DNA of 64,000 bases from JADCCX01 sp051649305. Lineage in GTDB: Bacteria > Pseudomonadota > Alphaproteobacteria > Rhizobiales > Beijerinckiaceae. Of this stretch, positions 8,244 to 15,260 are shown one piece after another. How positions within the stretch are numbered: the first letter of the stretch is position 1; each line of letters begins with the position of its first letter. The stretch covers positions 1-64,000 of the forward strand of contig JBOFGV010000004.1 of NCBI GenBank assembly GCA_051649305.1, written 5' to 3'. Both the position numbers and the translations under genes were made by a program. The notes under the pieces are model-generated. The model searched no databases, was not told the DNA's origin, and worked only from the letters and a program-made list of their open reading frames with translations.

Positions 8244-9224
8244 ATGTCGATTATCAGCCGCCGCACCTTCACTTCTGTTCTTGCTGGTGCAGCCTTTGCT
8301 GCCTCAGCAACTTTTGCAAATGCACAGGCGCTCAAAGAAATCCGCCTGGATTTTGCCACCTACAATCCGGTTTCGCTTCTGTTGAAAGAGCGTGGACTTC
8401 TGGAGAAGGAATTTGCCTCTGACGGCATTTCCATCCGCTGGGTGCAATCAGCGGGTTCCAACAAGGCGCTGGAGTTCCTCAATGCATCTTCGCTGGATTT
8501 TGGCTCGACAGCGGGAGCCGCAGCGCTTCTCGCCCGCGTCAATGGCAATCCGGTGAAGTCGATCTATGTCTATTCACGGCCGGAATGGACAGCGCTTGTC
8601 ACCAAGGGTGACAGCAAGATCAATTCTGTTGAAGACCTGAAAGGCAAGCGCGTCGCCGTAACACGCGGCACAGACCCGCATATCTTTCTCGTTCGCGCCC
8701 TGCAGGAAGCGCGGTTGACCGAAAAGGATGTGAAGCTTGTGCTGCTGCAACATCAGGATGGCCGCACAGCCCTTGAGCGTGGCGATGTGGATGCCTGGGC
8801 GGGGCTTGATCCGTTGATGGCTGCAGCGGAAGTGGAAGGCGGAGCAAGGCTCTTCCACCGCAAGGCAGAGGCAAACACACTGGGCGTGCTGAATGTGCGC
8901 GAAGAGTTTGCCGCGGCCAACCCATTGATCGTCAACCGGGTTCTCAAGGTCTACGAGGAAGGCCGCAAGCTTGCGCTGGCTGAGCCTGCTGCTGTGAAAT
9001 CGGTGCTGATTGCGGCTACAAAATTGCCAGACGCCGTGATCACCCGCCAACTTGAACGCACCGATTTTGCTGATGGCTCGTTTACAGCTGCCCGCAAGCA
9101 AACAATCCTTGCGGCAGCCACGGCACTGCAAGGCGCTGGTCTTATCAAGCCTGACGTTGATGTGCGCGAAGTTGTGCGTGCCCTCATCGATGACAAGCCA
9201 ATCAAGAACGCCAAAGCGAACTGA
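8244..9224 (+). CDS. Sulfonate-type ABC transporter substrate-binding protein (SsuA/NMT1-like)
   Basis: The 326-residue periplasmic receptor of an SsuABC/TauABC-type importer. The signal MSIISRRTFTSVLAGAAFA ends ANAQA. The mature protein starts KEIRLDFATYNPVSLLLKE and has the family segments KGKRVAVTRGTDPHIFLVRAL and ERGDVDAWAGLDP. ATG 8244 follows ACGGAG with 7-base spacing. An in-frame ATG at 8178, right behind the riboswitch and its GGGAG, would add 22 residues and cannot be excluded. Control by SAM-II suggests a sulfur-containing ligand used for methionine or cysteine supply, such as an alkanesulfonate. That ligand is inferred from regulation, not from binding-site residues. Confidence 0.88.
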   Translation: MSIISRRTFTSVLAGAAFAASATFANAQALKEIRLDFATYNPVSLLLKERGLLEKEFASDGISIRWVQSAGSNKALEFLNASSLDFGSTAGAAALLARVNGNPVKSIYVYSRPEWTALVTKGDSKINSVEDLKGKRVAVTRGTDPHIFLVRALQEARLTEKDVKLVLLQHQDGRTALERGDVDAWAGLDPLMAAAEVEGGARLFHRKAEANTLGVLNVREEFAAANPLIVNRVLKVYEEGRKLALAEPAAVKSVLIAATKLPDAVITRQLERTDFADGSFTAARKQTILAAATALQGAGLIKPDVDVREVVRALIDDKPIKNAKAN

Positions 9225-9238
9225 GCCATTTTAATCAA

Positions 9239-9266
9239 CCCCTCTTCCTGAACGCAGGAGGAGGGG
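9239..9266. other. Intercistronic stem-loop
   Basis: CCCCTCTTCCTG (9239-9250) and CAGGAGGAGGGG (9255-9266) form a 12-bp stem with one wobble pair and a 4-base loop. The 3' arm contains AGGAGG, a perfect ribosome-binding sequence, so the structure could hide a ribosome site for the next gene or act as an mRNA stabiliser after the binding-protein gene. Confidence 0.5.
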
Positions 9267-9286
9267 TATTGCCATGGAAGAAAACC

Positions 9287-10126
9287 ATGAGCCTTGCTCA
9301 ATCCGTTGAAACAGCAGACCGCGCAGAGACCAGTGCTTCTGTCAAAAGTTGGCGCTTGCCAAACTGGACGCTTGGTCTCGTTGTTCCTGTTCTATTGGCC
9401 GTGTTCCATGAGCTCGCTGTAGCCAAAGGCTGGGTCAGCGGACGGTTGTTGCCGCCGCCCTCGCGTATTGTCCGCACATTGTGGGCGCTTGCGGTGGAGG
9501 GAGAACTTGCAACGCATATCGGGGCAACACTGCTCAGGGTATTGGCTGGCTTTGCATCCGGGGCGATCGCTGGCGTTGGGCTCGGCGCGTTGTCCGGCGT
9601 CTCGCAGCTCACGCGTTCGCTCATTGATCCGCTTTTGCAGGCGATGCGGGCCATCCCATCCATCGCATGGGTTCCGCTTTTCATTCTGTGGTTTGGGATC
9701 TTTGAAACATCGAAGATCGTGCTGATTGGTGTCGGGGTTTTCTTTCCGGTTTATCTCGGTGTGTCGGGTGCCATCCTTTCTGTTGATCGCAAGATTGTGG
9801 AGGTGGGCCGGGTGTTTCGCCTGTCCCGATTTGCCCTGATCCGCCGCGTACTATTGCCTGCCATTTTTCCTGCCACCGTGCTGGCGTTGCGTAGCGGTTT
9901 GGGCCTTGGCTGGATGTTTGTTGTGGCGGCGGAGTTCATGGGCGCGTCCGAAGGTCTCGGCTTTCTGCTGATTGATGGCCAGCAGCTCGGGCGACCTGAT
10001 CAAATTCTTGCCGCACTTCTCACGTTTGCAGCCCTTGGCAAACTCACGGATGCCATTCTTGTGGCCATCACCAAACCTTTCCTGCTTTGGCAGGATTCTG
10101 CCTCAACCAACCGACAGGAACTCTGA
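9287..10126 (+). CDS. Sulfonate-type ABC transporter permease (SsuC-like)
   Basis: The 279-residue inner-membrane permease has six predicted helices and the BPD_transp_1 fold. The EAA coupling loop reads VGRVFRLSRFALIRRVLLPA. RAIPSIAWVPLFILWFG is characteristic of SsuC/TauC/NrtB permeases. The ATG at 9287 is preceded by GGAAG; a TTG at 9269 behind AGGAGG is an alternative that adds six residues. It is part of the riboswitch-controlled operon with the binding protein before it and the ATPase 3 bases after its stop. Confidence 0.9.
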   Translation: MSLAQSVETADRAETSASVKSWRLPNWTLGLVVPVLLAVFHELAVAKGWVSGRLLPPPSRIVRTLWALAVEGELATHIGATLLRVLAGFASGAIAGVGLGALSGVSQLTRSLIDPLLQAMRAIPSIAWVPLFILWFGIFETSKIVLIGVGVFFPVYLGVSGAILSVDRKIVEVGRVFRLSRFALIRRVLLPAIFPATVLALRSGLGLGWMFVVAAEFMGASEGLGFLLIDGQQLGRPDQILAALLTFAALGKLTDAILVAITKPFLLWQDSASTNRQEL

Positions 10127-10129
10127 ATC

Positions 10130-10912
10130 ATGCTGTCGATCCGCAATCTTTCAAAATTTTACATCAACGGCGTGCACGCGCTGGCCAATATCAACCTTGA
10201 GGTCACCAACGGTGAAATCCTCGGTGTTGTCGGTGGCTCTGGTTGCGGCAAGTCTACGCTGCTGCGCCTGATTGCCGGCCTTGACCTCCCGTCCGAGGGG
10301 CAGATTGTCGTGGACGGCGAGGCAATCACTGCGCCGCACCCTGCCATCGGCGTGGTATTTCAGGAGCCGCGGCTTTTGCCTTGGCTGACAGTGGAAAAGA
10401 ACATCGCCTTTGGCATTGATCAGTTGCCCAAAGCCGAGCAGGCAACCCGTGTTGCCGAGGCCTTGCACCTTATCGGGCTTGAAGGCTACGGCCAGCGTTT
10501 GCCCAAGGAACTATCTGGCGGGCAGGCACAGCGTGTCGCCATCGCGCGCTCGCTGGTTGCGAAGCCCAAGGTGCTCTTGCTTGATGAGCCGTTCTCGGCG
10601 CTTGATCCGCTGACGCGCCATGCCCTGCACGGGCAGGTGATAGCGCTCTGGAAAGCCTACAAGCCGACGCTAGTGATGGTGACCCACGATGCCGAGGAAG
10701 CCGTTGCGCTGGCAGACCGTGTGATCGTCATGGCGCCAAAGCCGGGGCGGATTGCAGAGGAAATCCACATTGTTTCTGGCCGACCGCGGGACAAAATGGA
10801 GCACAGTTTTGGCGTCGCCAAAACCCGTGTGCTCACAGCTCTTGATAAAGCAATGAATCCGGGCGAAAGCGCTGACAACAGAATTGCTGTCGGTGCAGGC
10901 AGCTGGTGGTGA
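10130..10912 (+). CDS. Sulfonate-type ABC transporter ATP-binding protein (SsuB-like)
   Basis: The 260-residue cytoplasmic ATPase has Walker A GGSGCGKST, the Q-loop FQEPRLLPW, signature LSGGQAQRVAIARSL, Walker B VLLLDEPFSALDP and the switch THDAEEAVALADR. All motifs are those of the SsuB/TauB/NrtD group. It completes the transporter with the binding protein and permease just upstream. The downstream OsmC gene begins 13 bases after its stop, so it is likely in the same transcript. Confidence 0.92.
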   Translation: MLSIRNLSKFYINGVHALANINLEVTNGEILGVVGGSGCGKSTLLRLIAGLDLPSEGQIVVDGEAITAPHPAIGVVFQEPRLLPWLTVEKNIAFGIDQLPKAEQATRVAEALHLIGLEGYGQRLPKELSGGQAQRVAIARSLVAKPKVLLLDEPFSALDPLTRHALHGQVIALWKAYKPTLVMVTHDAEEAVALADRVIVMAPKPGRIAEEIHIVSGRPRDKMEHSFGVAKTRVLTALDKAMNPGESADNRIAVGAGSWW

Positions 10913-10924
10913 GGGATAATTGAC

Positions 10925-11434
10925 ATGGATTCTGATACACTGCGCCAGATACAGGCTCCGCTGAAGGATGCCTATCGCAACGAGGCGGGGGCAGCCAAAC
11001 TGGTGCTGCGCGCCAAAGGCACGCTGGATGAGAGCAAGATCGCCTGCAAGGTGGAAACCGGACGTGCGATTGCCGAAGCTGGTCTGCATCCGCTCACGGG
11101 CGGTTCGGGTGCCGAGCTTTGCTCTGGTGATATGTTGCTGGAAGCGCTCGTCGCCTGTGCCGGCGTTACATTGAAAGCTGTCGCGACTGCATTGAATGTG
11201 CCATTGCGCTCCGGTGCTGTGCGCGCTGAGGGAACACTCGATTTTCGTGGAACTTTGGGAGTTACCAAGGACGCCGCAGTTGGTTTCGAGGATATCCGCT
11301 TGATCTTTGAACTGGATACAGATGCAACACAGGAACAGATCGACACATTGTTGAAGCTGACAGAACGCTACTGTGTGGTGTACCAGACAATTGCCAACAA
11401 GCCGCAGATGGGCGTTTCTATCATCCGCAGCTGA
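10925..11434 (+). CDS. OsmC family protein
   Basis: The 169-residue product has the OsmC/Ohr fold with the two redox cysteines in the family positions, one in GAELCSGDMLLEALVACAG and one in ERYCVVYQTI. Such proteins reduce organic or inorganic hydroperoxides with thiol donors. Placement behind a SAM-II-regulated sulfur importer suggests a thiol-linked or sulfonate-linked role, which is inferred. Nothing in the sequence separates OsmC from Ohr function. Confidence 0.85.
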   Translation: MDSDTLRQIQAPLKDAYRNEAGAAKLVLRAKGTLDESKIACKVETGRAIAEAGLHPLTGGSGAELCSGDMLLEALVACAGVTLKAVATALNVPLRSGAVRAEGTLDFRGTLGVTKDAAVGFEDIRLIFELDTDATQEQIDTLLKLTERYCVVYQTIANKPQMGVSIIRS

Positions 11435-11453
11435 CATTTCTGCGGAGTTTTCA

Positions 11454-12323
11454 ATGCTGTCCTATGCCCAGAACATGGAAGATGTCGTGCTGGCACGGCT
11501 CTTTGCAGGACAGTCCAGTGGTTTTTATGTGGATGTCGGCGGAGGTCACGCCATCGCTGACAATGTCTCGTTCTATTTCTATGAGCAGGGCTGGCGCGGC
11601 ATTGTGGTTGAGCCGCAGGCTAATCTCGCCGCGCTCTATGCACACGTGCGCCCGCGAGACACCGTGATTTCTGCGCTTGCAGGGCGCGAAGAGGGCACGC
11701 TGGAGCTTTTTGAGGCGACAACCTTTCACGGTCTTTCCACGGCCTCTGTCGCGCATGCGCTTGCGGCTGAAAAGGCGGGGGTAGCAGGAAAACGCGTCGT
11801 CAAGCCGGTCACGACGCTTGCCAGGCTTTGTGCAGACCATGCGCCTGCATCCATCGACTTCCTGAAAGTCGATGTTGAAGGTCACGAAGCGGATGTGCTG
11901 GCGGGCAATGACTGGAGAAAGTATCGCCCCAAGGTGGTTCTGATCGAGGCGATCGAGCCGATCACCATGGAAGACGCATCGCATCGGTTTGAACCAGCGC
12001 TTCTCTTAGCGGGTTATCGTTTCGCGTTCTTTGACAATCTCAACCGCTGGTATGTGGCTGAAGAAGTGGCGGACAGTCTGTTGCCGCGCTTTCCTGCGCA
12101 TTCACCTGCCTGGAACAGCGTGAAGCATCTGGGTGAGTATGGCGCGGCCCATACCGACAAGACGCATCCGGATTATGCGCTGGCTGAAAAGCTGGTAGCC
12201 GCTTTCCTTGCTAAATTGCCCTCGTTGTCAAAGGACGAGTTGGAGCGTTTGACAGGGCAGGCACCTGAAAAGGCAGCGCTGGCGCGCATCTCAAGCCTGT
12301 TTGACGGTGGGTACATCGTTTAA
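11454..12323 (+). CDS. FkbM-family methyltransferase
   Basis: The 289-residue product begins MLSYAQNMEDVVLARLF, a hallmark of FkbM-type SAM-dependent methyltransferases. It carries the glycine-rich SAM site FYVDVGGGHAIADNVS and the motif DFLKVDVEGHEADVLAG. FkbM proteins O-methylate polyketides, sugars or lipids. The ATG at 11454 is chosen over an earlier in-frame start because the family sequence begins there and it avoids overlap with the OsmC gene. A C-terminal extension of about 70 residues after RWYVAEEVAD has no recognised function. It is the last gene of the plus-strand run that starts with the riboswitch, so its SAM dependence may be relevant to the regulation. Confidence 0.87.
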   Translation: MLSYAQNMEDVVLARLFAGQSSGFYVDVGGGHAIADNVSFYFYEQGWRGIVVEPQANLAALYAHVRPRDTVISALAGREEGTLELFEATTFHGLSTASVAHALAAEKAGVAGKRVVKPVTTLARLCADHAPASIDFLKVDVEGHEADVLAGNDWRKYRPKVVLIEAIEPITMEDASHRFEPALLLAGYRFAFFDNLNRWYVAEEVADSLLPRFPAHSPAWNSVKHLGEYGAAHTDKTHPDYALAEKLVAAFLAKLPSLSKDELERLTGQAPEKAALARISSLFDGGYIV

Positions 12324-12465
12324 ACAGTCATTGAACGGGCTGTTCACAAAGTTCTCTTGCTGCGATAGGCACTTCAGTCCATTCCTTTTGGTTGGTGCCA
12401 GCCGTTTGATCGGCAGGCGGCAACAAAACTCAGGTTAGATATTCAGGTTTAAAGCTCAGGTTTCC

Positions 12466-13104
12466 ATGGCGCAGATACAAGAAAACTGGCGGCATCCGCT
12501 CATTCTGGCTTCCGGCTCACCGCGCCGGTTGGCGCTTTTGCAGCAGGCCGGCCTGGAGCCAACCCATGTGCTGCCAGCAGAAATTGACGAAACGCCGGGC
12601 CGTTCTGAAGCGCCGCGCACTTTGGCAGGGCGTCTCGCACGCCAAAAGCTTGATGCTGCGCTGAAAGCCGCAAAGCACGATGATGCCATGACCGGCGCGT
12701 ATGTGATTGCGGCTGATACAGTCGTGGCTGTCGGGCGGCGTGTGCTGCCCAAAACGGAGCTGGTGGATGAAGCGGCAGCCTGCCTGCGTATGCTTTCGGG
12801 CCGTGCACACCGGGTTTACACCGGCGTGGCGCTGGCGACGCCCAAAGGCGGTATTCGCGAGCGTCTGGTGGAAACGCGCGTGCGGTTCAAGCGTTTGTCC
12901 AAGGAAGACATGGATGGCTACCTCGCCTCGGGCGAATGGCGCGGCAAGGCGGGCGGCTATGCCATTCAGGGCATTGCAGGCAGCTTTGTGGTGAAGCTGG
13001 TTGGTTCCTACACCAATGTGGTGGGCCTGCCGCTGTATGAAACCGCGACATTGCTGGGCGGGGAGGGATATCCCATCCACCTCAACTGGCTGAACAGGGT
13101 TTGA
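12466..13104 (+). CDS. maf: Maf family nucleoside triphosphate pyrophosphatase
   Basis: The 212-residue cytoplasmic protein hydrolyses non-canonical or excess nucleoside triphosphates (dTTP, UTP or modified nucleotides) to monophosphates. The Maf signature ASGSPRRLALLQQAG is at residues about 14-28, followed by ADTVVAVGRRVLPK and the GKAGGYAIQG segment. Length fits the family. It lies directly before yacG, an order seen in many alphaproteobacteria. The start follows a set of CAGGTT-containing repeats rather than a strong ribosome site. Confidence 0.92.
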   Translation: MAQIQENWRHPLILASGSPRRLALLQQAGLEPTHVLPAEIDETPGRSEAPRTLAGRLARQKLDAALKAAKHDDAMTGAYVIAADTVVAVGRRVLPKTELVDEAAACLRMLSGRAHRVYTGVALATPKGGIRERLVETRVRFKRLSKEDMDGYLASGEWRGKAGGYAIQGIAGSFVVKLVGSYTNVVGLPLYETATLLGGEGYPIHLNWLNRV

Positions 13105-13113
13105 GGGGAACCA

Positions 13114-13341
13114 ATGGTTGAACCCACACGCCTGCCCACCAAAGCGCAGCCCGCCAATGACAACACGGTTGATGGCAAGCAGCTCGCCTGCTCGATTTGC
13201 GGAAAGCCGCAGCTTACGCGCTTCAAGCCGTTCTGTTCCAAGCGCTGTGCGGATGTCGATCTCAACCGCTGGCTAACCGGAAGTTATGCCATTCCGGTGA
13301 CAGAGGACCCACAATCGAGTGATCCTGAAAGAGAGCACTGA
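13114..13341 (+). CDS. yacG: DNA gyrase inhibitor YacG
   Basis: The 75-residue zinc protein has the YacG four-cysteine finger: CSICGKPQ near residue 22 and FCSKRCADVDLNRW near 41. YacG binds GyrB and blocks DNA binding by gyrase. The remainder is acidic and disordered. A GAGGGGA ribosome site is present, and the gene starts 9 bases after maf. The -35 of the next gene's candidate promoter overlaps its stop codon. Confidence 0.93.
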   Translation: MVEPTRLPTKAQPANDNTVDGKQLACSICGKPQLTRFKPFCSKRCADVDLNRWLTGSYAIPVTEDPQSSDPEREH

Positions 13342-13366
13342 CTTTTCCAGAATCGCGCTCTATATT
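13338..13366 (+). promoter_or_regulatory. Candidate promoter of the selW-like gene
   Basis: CTGACT at 13338-13343, a 17-base spacer and TATATT at 13361-13366. The start would be near 13373, leaving a leader of about 20 bases with AGAGGAT as ribosome site before ATG 13394. The -35 overlaps the yacG stop. Confidence 0.5.
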
Positions 13367-13393
13367 CTGTGTTACACCAACCAAGAGGATAGC

Positions 13394-13609
13394 ATGAGCA
13401 TACTCATCGAATTCTGCGGCTCCTGAGGCCACGAACCCCAGGCCTTGCGTGTCAAGGCGGAACTTGAAAAGCGCGGTGCCAAGGATGTTCAGCTGAAGCG
13501 ATCATCCGGCGGCGTGTTCTATGTTTATGTGAATGGAAAGCTGATGTTTTCCCGCCACGAAACAGGCCGTTATCCTCTGCCAGATGATATCGACGGTTTT
13601 GTAGCCTAA
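13394..13609 (+). CDS. SelW-like selenoprotein (Rdx family) with in-frame TGA
   Basis: Read through TGA at 13424-13426 as selenocysteine, this gives a 71-residue protein starting MSILIEFCGSU. It has the CxxU redox motif (C8, U11) of the SelT/SelW/SelH (Rdx) thioredoxin-like family. It aligns by eye with SelW: CGxUG at the start, then KAELEKRG, then GGVFYVYVNGKLMFSRHETGRYP matching the SelW GFFEV-GKLIHSK-GY region. Reading frame and codon use are intact on both sides of TGA up to TAA at 13607. A stem-loop of SECIS type follows TGA. The family is thought to handle thiol redox exchange. Sequencing error or a recent Cys-to-stop change is the alternative; selA, selB, selD and tRNA-Sec would need to exist elsewhere. 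Confidence 0.85.
13442..13458 (+). promoter_or_regulatory. Putative bacterial SECIS stem-loop
   Basis: GCCTTG (13442-13447) pairs perfectly with CAAGGC (13453-13458) around the loop CGTGT. The apical loop begins 21 bases after the TGA and has a G in its first two positions, both as expected for bacterial SelB-binding SECIS elements. It lies inside the coding sequence, as bacterial SECIS elements must. Confidence 0.65.
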
Positions 13610-13627
13610 GGCAGCCACAAAAAAAGG

Positions 13628-13662
13628 TTGCGCCCCCACGGTTATGGGTGGACAGGGCGCAA
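13628..13662. terminator. Stem-loop after the selW-like gene
   Basis: TTGCGCCC (13628-13635) pairs with GGGCGCAA (13655-13662), with further inner pairing CCAC/GTGG. It lies 18 bases after the selW-like stop. A run of A precedes the stem on the plus strand, so the structure would give a U-run only for minus-strand transcripts; it may terminate antisense reading from the DUF488 side. Confidence 0.5.
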
Positions 13663-13718
13663 TCGAGATTCTATACGCACTGAACTTCTGACAGCGGCAG
13701 CTTTGCCACGCAGACAGT

Positions 13719-13794
13719 GCCCGGATAGCTCAGTTGGTAGAGCAGCGGATTGAAAATCCGCGTGTCGCTGGTTCAAATCCGGCTCCGGGCACCA
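13719..13794 (+). tRNA. tRNA-Phe (anticodon GAA)
   Basis: A 76-base cloverleaf with encoded CCA. Acceptor GCCCGGA pairs with TCCGGGC. The anticodon stem-loop CGGATTGAAAATCCG presents GAA, and the T-arm is CTGGTTCAAATCCGG. No duplicated 3' end of the tRNA is seen within the window, so there is no sign of an integrated element here. Confidence 0.97.
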
Positions 13795-13851
13795 TTTTCA
13801 CACTTCAATCCAACAGAAGTCTCAATCACTCAATTTCTGGGTCTCTGTGCG

Positions 13852-14301
13852 TTACAAGTGTTTCACTGAAAGATCGGTGGACCATTTGTCAGAAAGATAT
13901 TCCAAAGCCAATCTTCTGTGACATTTGTGCGGGAGCGCTTCTGAGCAGAGGAGACAGGCGTTTGCGAACATTTCCGGGTTCAGTCTTTTTTCGATTTCCC
14001 TGCCTCGCATGAGTGCCATGAACGATGTCTCATAGAGTGACCAATTCAGTTTCTTGGCACGATAAGCAGCAAGCATATCCTCTGTAGGTGCCAGCAAAGG
14101 CTCAGCGCGATAGCTGATGCCACCAAGTTTTTCCAGGAAGTAAGCAATGTCAGGTGACTTGGCGAAACCGGACAGTTGCGACCTGTTCCAGAGCCTGACG
14201 TCGACTACGCTTCGAACACCATTCTGAAGCAGTCGATCAAAAAATCGCTCTGCTGTCGTTTCTGTAAAACCGATCGTGTAAACTTCTGTTTTTGCTGCCA
14301 T
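13852..14301 (-). CDS. DUF488 domain protein
   Basis: The 149-residue product matches the DUF488 family: VYTIGFTETTAERFFDRLLQNGVRSVVDVR at the start, a GGISYRAEPLLAP centre and a cysteine-containing end LLCSEALPHKCHRRLALEYL. The last segment (C-x2-E-x5-CHR) is the conserved block of the family and may bind a metal or act in catalysis. Function is unknown. It stands alone between tRNA-Phe and the GST gene. The 254 bases upstream (14302-14555) hold nothing recognisable beyond its probable promoter. Confidence 0.85.
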   Translation of the reverse strand: MAAKTEVYTIGFTETTAERFFDRLLQNGVRSVVDVRLWNRSQLSGFAKSPDIAYFLEKLGGISYRAEPLLAPTEDMLAAYRAKKLNWSLYETSFMALMRGREIEKRLNPEMFANACLLCSEALPHKCHRRLALEYLSDKWSTDLSVKHL

Positions 14302-14555
14302 ATCATTTCATCCAATACCGTATATTCCATTCACCTGAAGATAGCATCATCCATGAATACCAGTGAACATTCGCGATAGTCCAAGGCGAATATGAACCAT
14401 TGTGATGCGCTCAAATCTGACCACTCTTCAAAATCGCAAACAGGCTTTGCATCCGGCGGTCTGGCATTTCCGTTTCTGCATGCCCATCTCCTGCACAGGC
14501 AGACGAACGGCTTGATCCGCAAGCACTGCCTTTCATCACAGCAGAAAGCATTGCT

Positions 14556-15260
14556 ATGTCTGATCTCTCGCAATTTCCGATCACCAAGCGCTGGCCAGCA
14601 GCACACCCCGAGCGCATTCAGCTTTACTCGGTGCCGACGCCAAACGGCGTTAAGGTTTCCATCATGCTGGAAGAAACCGGGCTTGCCTATGAGCCGCATG
14701 CGGTCAACATCGGCCAGAATGAAACCTGGAATCCTGAGTTCCTTTCGCTCAATCCCAATGGCAAAATCCCGGCCATCATTGATCCCGATGGTCCGGGTAG
14801 CAAGCCGCTTGCCCTGTTCGAATCCGGTGCAATCCTGATTTATCTGGCAGAAAAGACAGGCAAGTTCCTGCCAAAAGATCCAGCCCAGCGCTATGAAACC
14901 ATCCAGTGGGTGATGTTCCAGATGGCAGCCATTGGCCCGATGTTTGGCCAGCTTGGCTATTTCCACAAGTTTGCAGGCAAAGATATCGAGGACAAGCGGC
15001 CGCTCGAGCGTTATCGTGCTGAAACACAGCGCCTTCTGGGCGTGCTTGAAACACGTCTTGCCGGACGCGAGTGGATCATGGGCGATCAGTACACAATTGC
15101 GGATATGGCCATTGTCGGCTGGGTTCGTGCGCTTGTAGGCTTTTACGGCGCGGGCGACCTTGTTGACTACGGAAGTCTGAAAAATGTGCCTGCCTGGCTG
15201 GAGCGTTGTCTGGCGAGGCCAGCTGTACAGAGTGGACTGGAAATCCCGAAGCGGCCTTAA
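14556..15260 (+). CDS. Glutathione S-transferase family protein (YfcG/YghU-like)
   Basis: The 234-residue cytosolic protein has an N-terminal thioredoxin-like domain with the Ure2/YghU pattern IQLYSVPTPNGVKVSIMLEE, NPNGKIPAII and ESGAILIYLAEK. An all-helical C-terminal domain follows, with GDQYTIADMAI. E. coli relatives reduce disulfides using glutathione; the TPNG region replaces the Cys/Ser of classical GSTs. Its stop overlaps the convergent lacI-type gene by three bases. Confidence 0.88.
   Translation: MSDLSQFPITKRWPAAHPERIQLYSVPTPNGVKVSIMLEETGLAYEPHAVNIGQNETWNPEFLSLNPNGKIPAIIDPDGPGSKPLALFESGAILIYLAEKTGKFLPKDPAQRYETIQWVMFQMAAIGPMFGQLGYFHKFAGKDIEDKRPLERYRAETQRLLGVLETRLAGREWIMGDQYTIADMAIVGWVRALVGFYGAGDLVDYGSLKNVPAWLERCLARPAVQSGLEIPKRP

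Noticed and set aside
12430..12462. CAGGTT repeated three times before maf as a regulator array
   Set aside because: The copies are short and imperfect (CAGGTTAGA, CAGGTTTAA, CAGGTTTCC); chance or slippage is sufficient, and there is no symmetric element.
13394..13426. Reading the selW-like gene as a pseudogene or a 10-codon peptide
   Set aside because: SelW-type conservation continues in the same frame after TGA to a proper stop and a SECIS-like hairpin follows, so selenocysteine is the better explanation.
13719..13794. tRNA-Phe as an attachment site for an integrated element
   Set aside because: No integrase and no repeated tRNA 3' end occur downstream; flanking genes are of normal composition.
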